In this document: positions 45,644 to 53,602 of the stretch, one piece after another
Layout of the letters: the number at the start of each line of letters is the position of its first letter
Position numbering within the stretch: the stretch's first letter is position 1
NCBI RefSeq assembly: GCF_900169505.1
Contig: NZ_LT827021.1
Span: 3,007,400 to 3,071,399 of the forward strand
DNA: 64,000 nt
Direction: 5' to 3'
DNA from: Arabiibacter massiliensis
GTDB taxonomy: Bacteria; Actinomycetota; Coriobacteriia; Coriobacteriales; Eggerthellaceae
Program-made: the position numbers and the translations under genes
Notes under the pieces: generated by a model
Database searches by the model: none
Told to the model about the DNA's origin: nothing
The model's input: only the letters and a program-made list of their open reading frames with translations

Positions 45644-46600
45644 CTAGCCCAGATCCAGCCCGGCCATCACTTCCCGCATCGTCTTCGCGGACTCCCGCAA
45701 CCTTGCCAGCTCGTCGTCCGACAGCGGTGCGGGCACTTGGTACTCGATGCCGCCCCTGCCCACGACGGCGGGCATGCTGAGCACCACGTCGTGCAGACCG
45801 TGGACGCCGTGCTGGAAGTTCGACACGGGCAGGATGGGCTTCTCGTCGCGGACGATGGCCTCGCAGATGCGCTTCACGGCCATGGCGATGCCGTAGTAGG
45901 TGGCCTTCTTCTTCGCGATGATCTCGTACGCGCTGTTCTTCACGTCCTCGGCGATGCGGCGCATGGCCTCGTCGTGCTCGTAGTGGCCGCGCAGCTCGCA
46001 GAAGTCGTTCACGGGGATGCCCGAGACGTTCGCCGTGCTCCAGGCCGCGATCTCGCTGTCGCCGTGCTCGCCGATGATGCGCGCGTGCACATTGCGCGGG
46101 TCCACGCCGAGGTGCTCGCCCAGGATGTACTTGAAGCGCGCGGTGTCCAGCACCGTGCCCGAGCCGATGACGCGGTTCTCCGGCATGCCCGACAGCTTCA
46201 GCGCCACGTGCGTGAGGATGTCCACCGGGTTCGACACCACCAGCAGGATGCCCTGGTAGTCGCGCCGCGCGATCTCGGGGATAATGGATTTGAAGATGCG
46301 CACGTTCTTATGCACGAGGTCGAGGCGCGTTTCGCCGGGCTGCTGGTTCGCCCCGGCCGTCACCACGATGATGGCCGCGTCCGCCGCGTCGTCGTAGTCG
46401 CCCGCGAATATGCTCATGGGGCCGGCGAAGGGCATGCCGTGCGCGATGTCGAGCGCCTCGCCCTCGGCGCGGTCGCGGTCGACGTCGATGAGCGCCATCT
46501 CGGTGAACAGCTCGCTCTGCATGAGCGCGAACGCCGTGGCCGAGCCCACGAACCCGCATCCGACGATGGCTACTTTCCGATCATTGACTACGCGCTGCAT
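45644..46600 (-). CDS. ldh: L-lactate dehydrogenase
   Basis: 318 residues. NAD-binding GCGFVGSATAFALM, specificity loop ANQQPGETRLDL (Gln after Asn favours lactate over malate; both active-site Arg regions present), DTARFK and catalytic His in IIGEHGDSE. Interconverts pyruvate and L-lactate. Transcribed alone; divergent from the WYL regulator. Confidence 0.92.
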   Translation of the reverse strand: MQRVVNDRKVAIVGCGFVGSATAFALMQSELFTEMALIDVDRDRAEGEALDIAHGMPFAGPMSIFAGDYDDAADAAIIVVTAGANQQPGETRLDLVHKNVRIFKSIIPEIARRDYQGILLVVSNPVDILTHVALKLSGMPENRVIGSGTVLDTARFKYILGEHLGVDPRNVHARIIGEHGDSEIAAWSTANVSGIPVNDFCELRGHYEHDEAMRRIAEDVKNSAYEIIAKKKATYYGIAMAVKRICEAIVRDEKPILPVSNFQHGVHGLHDVVLSMPAVVGRGGIEYQVPAPLSDDELARLRESAKTMREVMAGLDLG

Positions 46601-46707
46601 ATGCTTCCTTCCGATCGTTTCGCTTTCTCAAGCCGAGAACCTACCGCAGCCCGGCCGCCGCGTCAAGGAGATCCATCGATTGTCTGTACCGAAAGGGGGA
46701 TAGAGGC

Positions 46708-46713
46708 TATACT
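46708..46713 (+). promoter_or_regulatory. -10 element TATACT before WYL regulator
   Basis: TATACT followed by GG, 46 bases before the ATG at 46760; no obvious -35. Confidence 0.4.
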
Positions 46714-46759
46714 GGTGCCGCAGCCCGATCGGGGCCGCATCGCGCGAAGGAGGATTCCC

Positions 46760-47755
46760 ATGGCCGTCAACCGCCAGAAGCTCAAGCTGCTGTACCTCAT
46801 GAAGATGCTCGAGGAGGAGACCGATGCCGAGCAGGGCCTCACGATGTCGCAGATCCTCGACCGGCTCGAGGAGCAGGGCATCACGGCCGAGCGCAAGGGC
46901 ATCTACCGCGACATCGAGGCGCTGCGCGAGTTCGGCTTCGACGTGCGCACCTACCAGCGCGCTCCGGTGCAGTACGCCCTGGAGAGCCGCGACTTCGCGC
47001 TTCCGGAGCTGTTGCTGCTGGTGGACGCCGTGCAGAGCTCGCGCTTCCTCACCGAGCGCAAAAGCGATGCGCTCGTCGAGGCCGTGAAGAAGCTCGCGTC
47101 CGCCCGCCAGCGCGCGCTGCTCGACAAGCGGCTGCATGTGGAGGGCCGCATCAAGATGCAGAACGAGTCGGTGTTCCGCAGCGTCGACCGCATCCAGGAG
47201 GCCATCGCGCGGAAGCTGCAGATCTCGTTCGTCTACTTCAAGTACGATGCGGCCAAGGAGAAGGTGCTGCAGCACGGCGGCGAGCGCTACGTCGAGACGC
47301 CCGTGCAGCTCGTGTACGCCGAAGGGTACTACTACCTGGTTGTATTCAACGAGAAGCACGACGGCTTCGCCACCTACCGCGTCGACCGCATGGACCGCAT
47401 CAGGGTCACGGACGAGCCCGCCGTGAAGAACGAGCGCATCGCCACGTTCGATGCCCAGGAGCTCGAGGGCCGCGCGTTCGGCATGTACTCGGGCGAGCCC
47501 GTGGCGGCCACGCTGCTCGTGGACGGCGAGGCCATGGGCGCGGTCATCGACCGGTTCGGCAAGGACGTCGAGTCGCTGCCGGCGGGCGAGGGCCGGGCGC
47601 GCGTGTACGCCACGGTGATGAAGAGCCCCGTGCTGTTCGGCTGGCTCGCGCAGTTCGGCGACCGCGTGCGCATCGAGAAGCCGGCCTCGCTCGCGGCCGA
47701 GTACCGCGACTATCTGGCCGGAATCGTGGCCGCCTACGAGCGAGCCGCGCGCTAG
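46760..47755 (+). CDS. WYL-domain transcriptional regulator
   Basis: 331 residues. N-terminal winged HTH (MSQILDRLEEQGITAERKGIYRDIEALREFGF), then a WYL domain (KLQISFVYFKY ... ETPVQLVYAEGYYYLVVFN ... YRVDRMDRIRV) and a WCX extension. These sense ligands or nucleic acids. Downstream gene overlaps convergently by four bases. GAAGGAGGA precedes the ATG. Confidence 0.88.
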   Translation: MAVNRQKLKLLYLMKMLEEETDAEQGLTMSQILDRLEEQGITAERKGIYRDIEALREFGFDVRTYQRAPVQYALESRDFALPELLLLVDAVQSSRFLTERKSDALVEAVKKLASARQRALLDKRLHVEGRIKMQNESVFRSVDRIQEAIARKLQISFVYFKYDAAKEKVLQHGGERYVETPVQLVYAEGYYYLVVFNEKHDGFATYRVDRMDRIRVTDEPAVKNERIATFDAQELEGRAFGMYSGEPVAATLLVDGEAMGAVIDRFGKDVESLPAGEGRARVYATVMKSPVLFGWLAQFGDRVRIEKPASLAAEYRDYLAGIVAAYERAAR

Positions 47756-48219
47756 ACGGCGCGGGCGAGCGGCCGCGCGTCGCGGTTGCCCAACAGCAGC
47801 CGGCCGCCGTCGTCGAGCACGGCCTCGACGCTTGCGAGCAGCCCGTCTTCGTCGATATCGAACACGAGGTCGGCTACCGTTCGCCCGATGGCGTACGAGC
47901 AGGGGCGGAAGCTCTCCCAGCGCAGCCCCGCGACGGGCGAAGCGGTCTCCACGCTGCCGACGAAGAGCGCGATGTGGGGTTCGCGCATCGCGAACGCGGC
48001 CAGATCGCACGTCTCGAGCCGCAGGATGGTGGGCGCGCCGGGCAGCCAGGCGCGGGCGCGCTCGTCCCAGAGCGTGAGCACGTCCGCCACGTAGGCGCCG
48101 AGCGTTTCCCGCGCTTGCCTGCGGTTGTCCTCGGCCAGGCCGCGCGGGTCATCGAACCAGCGCTGGTACAGGCTCGCGAACGCCGCAGCCGCCTCGATGG
48201 GCGCGGTCTGCGAGCTCAT
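47752..48219 (-). CDS. protein of unknown function coupled to HIRAN protein
   Basis: 155 residues, soluble, rich in Ala and Asp. Starts within the stop of the HIRAN gene (ATGA), so the two are a minus-strand pair. Not recognised. Confidence 0.65.
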   Translation of the reverse strand: MSSQTAPIEAAAAFASLYQRWFDDPRGLAEDNRRQARETLGAYVADVLTLWDERARAWLPGAPTILRLETCDLAAFAMREPHIALFVGSVETASPVAGLRWESFRPCSYAIGRTVADLVFDIDEDGLLASVEAVLDDGGRLLLGNRDARPLARAV

Positions 48220-48542
48220 CGCGCGTCCCTCACGTACAGGCCCACGCGTACCTGCCGCCAAGGGGCCGCTTCGGCGTCGACTTGCAGCACGCGCATCTCG
48301 AACGCGTCGGCGTGCCCGTAGAAGCTCAAGGTGGAGACGAGCGAGTTCTCCGCCGCAGGGATGTAGCCGAGCTTCGTCTTCTCGTGGAAGAGGGCGACGG
48401 CCTCGGGGTCGAACGGGTTGTCGGGCTCGGGCGCCATGTCCAGCCGCGTTCCCGGCTTGAGGTTCCCCAGGGCGAGCGCGCCGTCCCAGTGCTGGAATCC
48501 TGCGATGTGATACGTTGCGATATGCCGTGATGGTTCGTACAT
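48216..48542 (-). CDS. HIRAN-domain protein
   Basis: 108 residues. IATYHIAGFQHWDGALALGNLKPGTRLDMAPEPDNPFDPEAVALFHEKTKLGYIPAAEN is a HIRAN domain, which binds DNA ends or damaged DNA when fused to helicases; stand-alone versions are common and unassigned. GGAGG precedes the ATG at 48542. Confidence 0.85.
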   Translation of the reverse strand: MYEPSRHIATYHIAGFQHWDGALALGNLKPGTRLDMAPEPDNPFDPEAVALFHEKTKLGYIPAAENSLVSTLSFYGHADAFEMRVLQVDAEAAPWRQVRVGLYVRDAR

Positions 48543-48890
48543 GATGGCCTCCTCTGTCTCGATGCCGCCATGATACGCGCTCGGGGCGATTCGCTTATCC
48601 CGCCATTGGGACAGGTGAGAAGATTCTTTCGAGGCGCGGATGGCGCCTTGTCTAAGCATCTGAGCGAAGCGCCCCCCCTCTGTCATCCTGAGTGAGCGAA
48701 GCGAGTCGAAGGATCCCGCGCGGCGTCAGCAGGAAGCGTCACGGCTATCGCCGTGCGGGATCCTTCGACTCCGCTCCCTTCGGTCGCTGCGCTCAGGATG
48801 ACAGAGGAGGGCGTTCGCCGGAGAGGCGCGGAGGACGGGCGGCGTTGCGGTAGAATGGAGGGAAGGTTTCCGAAGAGGGCGGAGGAGACG
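48543..48890. other. intergenic with palindrome R3 and fdh promoter
   Basis: Holds repeat R3 and a TAGAAT -10 followed by GG at 48851-48856, 35 bases before the TTG start of the fdh operon. No gene seen. Confidence 0.5.
48682..48802. repeat. GTCATCCTGAG-bounded palindrome R3
   Basis: 121 bp bounded by GTCATCCTGAG and CTCAGGATGAC with inner GAGTCGAAGGATCCCGC / GGGATCCTTCGACTC arms, same family as R1 and R2. Confidence 0.9.
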
Positions 48891-50729
48891 TTGACGAAGC
48901 TATCGATCGCGCCGCGGGCGCGCGACGACGCGAAGGTCGCCGAACGGGCGCAGCGGTTCGCGCGGCGCGTGGAGGCGGTGCCGCCGGGCACGTGCCCGGT
49001 CGTTGCCGAGCTGGCGCTTCTGCGAACCGGCGCGGCCCAGACCTGCGGAAAGTGCGTGCCGTGCCGCGACGGATTGCCGCAGCTGGCGGCGATGCTCGAG
49101 CGCGTGGCGGCCTGCGAGGCCGACAGCGCCGAGCTCGCGCGGATGCGCGCGCTGGCCGAGATGATCCGCGACACGTCCGACTGCGCCATCGGCTACGAGG
49201 CGGCCCAGGCCCTGCTCGACGGCATGGACGAGTTCGCCGCCGAGTACGAAAGCCACGTGGCAGCCGGCCGCTGCCAGGAGGGCGTCGGCCAGACGATCCC
49301 CTGCGAGACGCTCTGCCCGGCGCACGTGGACGTGCCCGCCTATATCGCGCTTGTGGCTGCGGGCGACTACGCCGGCGCGGTGAACATGGTGCGCAAGGAC
49401 AACCCGTTCCCCACGGCGTGCGCGTTCGTCTGCGAGCACCCGTGCGAGGCGCGCTGCCGCCGCGCGCTCATCGACGCGCCCGTGAATATCCGCGGCATCA
49501 AGAAGTACGCCGTCGATCAAGCGCCTGCCGACCAGGTTGAGCCGCCGAAGCACGGCGTGGACACCGCGCGCAAGGTGGCCGTCATCGGCGGCGGCCCGAG
49601 CGGGCTCACCTGCGCGTACTTCCTCGCGCTCATGGGGCACCGCGTGACGGTGTTCGAGGCGCGCAGCCAGCTGGGCGGCATGCTGCGCTACGGCATCCCC
49701 GCCTACCGCTTCCCGCGCGAGCGCTTGGACGAGGACATCCGCGGCATTTTGAACGCGGGCACCATCACCGCCGACTGCGGCTTCGCCATCGGGGCGTCCG
49801 AGCTGGCCGAGATCGTGGCCGAGTTCCATGCCGTGTACGTGGCCGTGGGCGCGCAGGCGGGCAAGTCGCTCGCGCTTCCCGGGGCCGACGCCGAGGGCGT
49901 CATGTCGGCGGTGGATATGCTCGGGGCCATCGGCGACGGCGACTATCCCGACTTCACGGGCAAGCGCGTGGCGGTGGTGGGCGGCGGCAACGTGGCCATG
50001 GACTGCGCGCGCACGGCGGTGCGCGCGGGTGCGGACGAGGTGTCGGTGGTGTACCGCCGCCGCAAGGAGGACATGACGGCGCTGCCGGCCGAAGTGGAGA
50101 GCGCCATCGCCGAGGGCGTGGAGCTGATCGTGCTGGAGGCCCCGGAAGCCATCGAGGCGGACGCGAGCGGCCGGTGCACGGCGCTCGTGACGAAACCCCA
50201 GATGATCGGTCCCGTGCGCGGCGGCCGCCCGTCACCGGTGCCGGCGGACAAGCCCCTGCGGCGCATCGAGGCCGACGTCGTGCTCATCGCGGTGGGGCAG
50301 CGCGTGGAAGCGGGGCCGTTCGAGGAGTTCGGCATGCGCACCACCTGGGGCTGCTTCGATGCCGACGAGCACCTGGCGGCCGAGGGCCTTGCGGGCGTGT
50401 TCGTGGGCGGCGATTGCCAGACGGGGCCGGCCACGGTGATCCGCGCCATCGCGGCGGGGAAGGCGGCCGCGCGCAACATCGACGAGTTCCTGGGCTACCA
50501 TCACAAGCTGCCCTGCGACGTCGAGACGCCCGCGGCCCGTCCGAACGACCGCGTGCCGAAGGGGCGCGTGGAGATGGCCGAGCGGCCCGCGCGAGAGCGC
50601 AAACGCGACTACCAAGGCGTTGAGCTGGGAATGAGCCGCGAGGAAGTCGAGCAGGAGTGCGGGCGCTGCCTGCGCTGCGACGTGTTCGGCTGCGGATCGA
50701 CGGAGGAAGGCGGGCGGCAGTATGCCTAG
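48891..50729 (+). CDS. formate dehydrogenase-associated FAD/NAD(P) oxidoreductase (NuoF C-term + GltD-like)
   Basis: 612 residues. Residues 52-58 (CGKCVPC) give the 4Fe-4S motif of the NuoF C-terminal domain. Next comes a GltD/DPD-type Fe-S domain (CETLCPAHVDVP ... CEHPCEARC), then two nucleotide-binding folds (VIGGGPSGLTCA and VVGGGNVAMDCA) for FAD and NAD(P)H. It carries electrons between NAD(P) and the FdhF Fe-S chain. The start is a TTG with GGAGGAG upstream; no better ATG. Overlaps fdhF by eight bases. Confidence 0.85.
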   Translation: MTKLSIAPRARDDAKVAERAQRFARRVEAVPPGTCPVVAELALLRTGAAQTCGKCVPCRDGLPQLAAMLERVAACEADSAELARMRALAEMIRDTSDCAIGYEAAQALLDGMDEFAAEYESHVAAGRCQEGVGQTIPCETLCPAHVDVPAYIALVAAGDYAGAVNMVRKDNPFPTACAFVCEHPCEARCRRALIDAPVNIRGIKKYAVDQAPADQVEPPKHGVDTARKVAVIGGGPSGLTCAYFLALMGHRVTVFEARSQLGGMLRYGIPAYRFPRERLDEDIRGILNAGTITADCGFAIGASELAEIVAEFHAVYVAVGAQAGKSLALPGADAEGVMSAVDMLGAIGDGDYPDFTGKRVAVVGGGNVAMDCARTAVRAGADEVSVVYRRRKEDMTALPAEVESAIAEGVELIVLEAPEAIEADASGRCTALVTKPQMIGPVRGGRPSPVPADKPLRRIEADVVLIAVGQRVEAGPFEEFGMRTTWGCFDADEHLAAEGLAGVFVGGDCQTGPATVIRAIAAGKAAARNIDEFLGYHHKLPCDVETPAARPNDRVPKGRVEMAERPARERKRDYQGVELGMSREEVEQECGRCLRCDVFGCGSTEEGGRQYA

Positions 50730-53433
50730 CATCACGATAGACGGCCTGACGGTGGAAGTCACCGAGGGCGCGACCATCCTCGACGCCGCGCGAGCGGCCG
50801 GGGTGCGCATCCCCACGCTGTGCTTCTTGAAGGACGTGAGCGCCGTCGGCGCGTGCCGCGTGTGCGTGGTGGAGGTGGAGGGGCTCGAGCACCCGGTGCC
50901 GTCGTGCTCGACGCCGGTGCGCGACGGCATGGTCGTGACCACCTCCTCGCCGCGGCTCGACGCCTACCGCAGGATCGCGCTCGAGCTCATCGTGGCCGAT
51001 CATGGGCCCGGCGTGGGAGCGCCGTGCTTCTCGTGCGCCGGAAACGGCGCGTGCGAGCTGCAAGACCTCTGCCGCGAGCTGGGCGTGGAGGGGCCGGAGC
51101 GCGCCGTGCCGCGCGCGGCCGAGCCCAAGGCGGACGCGAACCCCTTCCTGTCCTACGACCCGAACCTCTGCATCCGCTGCCAGCGCTGCGTGGGCGCGTG
51201 CAACGCCGCCGCGCGCAACCACACGCTGCGCGCGGACAAGCGCGGGGCGCGCACGACCATCGAGGCCCCGTTCGGCCCCGACTGGCGCGCCACCGACTGC
51301 GAGTCGTGCGGCAACTGCGCGCAGGCGTGTCCCACGGGCGCGCTCGTGGAGAAGCGCCGCGGCGCCTACCGCTCATGGGAGACGGAGCGCGTGCGCACCA
51401 CCTGCCCGCACTGCGGCGTGGGCTGCCAGCTTGACCTGCAGGTGAAGGGAGGCCGCATCGTGGACGCCGAGGGCGCGCCGGGGCCGTCGAACAAGGGGCT
51501 TCTGTGCGTGAAGGGGCGCTCCGGCAGCTTCGACTTCGTGGACGCGCCCGACCGCTTGACAACGCCGCTCGTGCGCAACGCCGCTACGGGCGAGCTCGAG
51601 CCCGCCACCTGGGACGATGCGCTCGACCTCGTGGCGCGCCGCTTCACGGAGTTGCGCGACGAGCATGGCGGCGAGGCGCTTGCGGCCTTCGCCTGCTCGC
51701 GGTCCACGAACGAGGACATCTACCTCTTCCAGAAGATGGCGCGCATCAGCCTCTACACGAATAACGTGGACTGCTGCGCGCGTGTTTGACACGCTCCCAC
51801 CGTCGCCGGTCTGGCGACCATGCTTGGCTCGGGAGCGATGACGAACTCCATCGCCGACGTCACGCAGCAGGCGGACGTCATCATGCTCGTGGGGTCGAAC
51901 CCCGAGGAGGCGCATCCGGTCATCGGCATGCAGCTGCGCGCCGCCGTGGAGCGGGGGTGCCGCCTCATCGTGGTGGACCCGCGCGACATCGGCCTGGCGG
52001 CGCAGGCCGACATCCACCTGAAGCTGCGGCCCGGCACGAACGTCGCGTTCGCGAACGGGGTGGTGAACTACCTGATCCAGAACGAGCTGTACGACAAGGA
52101 CTTCGTGCGCGAGCGCACCGAGGGCTTCGAGATCCTCGCGGCCACGGTGCGCGACTACACGCCGGAGCTCGTGGAGGACATCTGCGGCATCGATCGGCGC
52201 GACCTCGTGGCGGCGGCCAAGATGTACGCCGCGGCCGGGGCGGCCGCCATCGTGTACTGCCTGGGCGTGACCGAGCACTCCACCGGCACCGATGGCGTGA
52301 TGGCGCTCTCGAACATCGCGATGATCACGGGCAACCTTGGCAAACCCGGCGGCGGCGTGAACCCGCTGCGCGGGCAGAACAACGTGCAGGGCGCGTGCGA
52401 TATGGGCGCCGGCCCCGACGACCTACCCGGCTACCAGAAGGTGGCCGACCCCGAGGTCGTGCGCCGCTTCGAGCGCGCGTGGGGCGCGAGTCTGCCGCGC
52501 GAGCGCGGGCTCAAGGCCACCGAGTGCTTCCCGGCTATGCTGGACGGGCGCGTGCGCGGCCTATTCCTGTTCGGCGAGGACCCCGTGCGTACCGATCCGG
52601 ACACGGGGCATGTGATCCGCGCGCTCGAGGCGCTGGAGTTCCTCGTGGTGGACGACCTGTTCCTCACCGAGACGGCGAAGTACGCCGACGTCGTGCTGCC
52701 CGGGCGCAGCTATGCGGAGAAGGAGGGCACCTTCACGAACACCGAGCGGCGCGTGCAGCGCGTGCGCAAGGCTGTGGAGGGGCCGGCGGGCGCGCGGCTG
52801 GACACCGACATCTTCACCGAGGTCATGAACCGCATGGGCTACGCGCAGCCGCGCCTTACGGCCGCCGAGGTCATGGACGAGATCGCCGCGGTCACGCCCT
52901 CGTACGGCGGCATGAGCCATGCGCGCCTCGACGGCGCCGACGTGGCCGGGCGCGGCCTGCAATGGCCCTGCCCGCACGGCGAGCATCCTGGCACGCCCAT
53001 CCTGCATATGGGCGAGTTCGCGCTGGGGCTGGGGGCGTTCTCCACGCCGGAGTACCGGCCCTCGGCCGAGCTGCCGGATGCGGAGTACCCGCTCGTGCTC
53101 ACGACCGGCCGCGTGCTCGCGCAGTACAACGCCCGCGCCATGACGGGGCGCACGGAGGGGCTCGACGCGATCGAGGGGAGGTCGTTCATCGAGGTCAACG
53201 AGGCAGACGCGGACGCGCTCGGGGTGGCCGACGGCGACCGCGTGCGCGTGACGTCGCGCCGCGGCTCCATCGAGACGACCGCGCGCGTGTCGGCCAAGAC
53301 CAACCCCGGGCAGACCTGGATGCCCTTCCACTTCCAAGACGGCAACAGCAACTGGCTCACCATCGCCGCCCTCGACCCCGTGTCGAAGGCCCCCGAGTAC
53401 AAGGTCTGCGCCGTGCGGATGGAGCGGGTTTAG
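50722..53433 (+). CDS. fdhF: formate dehydrogenase catalytic subunit, selenoprotein
   Basis: 903 residues if the in-frame TGA at 51787-51789 is read as selenocysteine (Sec356). Domains in order: NuoG-like [2Fe-2S] (about 1-75), His-Cys4 cluster region (PCFSCAGNGACELQDLC), two 4Fe-4S motifs (CIRCQRCVGAC, CESCGNCAQAC), then 4Fe-4S/bis-MGD formate dehydrogenase (CPHCGVGC onward). The TGA is in CCARV-U-HAPTV, the Mo-ligand selenocysteine site, and the frame continues without shift into GLATMLGSGAMTNSIADV. Oxidises formate or reduces CO2 with the partner upstream. Automatic callers would split it at 51789/51820. The 3' end is duplicated at 63411-63911. Confidence 0.93.
51787..51818 (+). promoter_or_regulatory. 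UGA selenocysteine codon and bacterial SECIS hairpin
   Basis: After the TGA, a six-base-pair stem (51802-51807 with 51813-51818, GTCGCC/GGCGAC) closes the loop GGTCT (51808-51812). GGUCU is the apical loop of the Escherichia coli fdhF SECIS bound by SelB, at about the same distance from UGA. Confidence 0.88.
52933..53428 (+). repeat. left copy of 496-bp direct repeat (3' end of fdhF)
   Basis: Matches 63411-63906 with six mismatches and no gaps. Homology starts abruptly at GGCGCCGACG and ends within the last two codons before the stop; sequences after the two stops are unrelated. Confidence 0.97.
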
Positions 53434-53440
53434 AAAGCAA

Positions 53441-53466
53441 CAGAGGGGTCCCGAAGGACCCCTCTG
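53441..53466 (-). terminator. 11-bp hairpin with UUCG loop, probable tracrRNA terminator
   Basis: Arms 53441-53451 and 53456-53466 pair perfectly. On the minus strand the loop is C(TTCG)G, an ultrastable tetraloop, followed by TTGCTTTCT. It therefore suits minus-strand (tracrRNA) termination; it also lies eight bases after the fdhF stop and may serve both directions. Confidence 0.7.
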
Positions 53467-53564
53467 CGGTGGAGTCAAAGTGCCGCCTCCGCGGCGCCCC
53501 GAAGGGCAGGTAAGGCTAGGCCTTTATTTTGACTCGCAGTGACATCTTGACTGGTATCAAGATG
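53441..53564 (-). ncRNA. tracrRNA of the type II-A system
   Basis: On the minus strand, bases 53555-53526 complement the CRISPR repeat in three blocks (repeat positions 1-6, 9-17 and 21-29) around an internal bulge, as in the Cas9 guide duplex. Then follow AAAATAAGG-like sequence, a nexus hairpin AAGGC-CTA-GCCTT, GCCC-TTCG-GGGC, GCCGC-rich hairpin, and the UUCG terminator. An extended -10 TGCTAGAAT (53579-53571) would start the RNA near 53564. Divergent to cas9. The 5' end is itself a 10-bp palindrome (53541-53566) that includes part of the anti-repeat. Confidence 0.8.
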
Positions 53565-53602
53565 TCGCCCATTCTAGCAGGAACGTCCTGAAAGGGGAAG
53601 CT

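Noticed and set aside
50722..51789. fdhF as a nonsense-mutated pseudogene
   Set aside because: The UGA is exactly at the known Sec position and a SECIS-like hairpin follows; the rest of the frame is intact and conserved.
51820..53433. Separate molybdopterin oxidoreductase gene starting at ATG 51820
   Set aside because: It is the second half of FdhF after the selenocysteine UGA; no ribosome-binding site and no complete fold.
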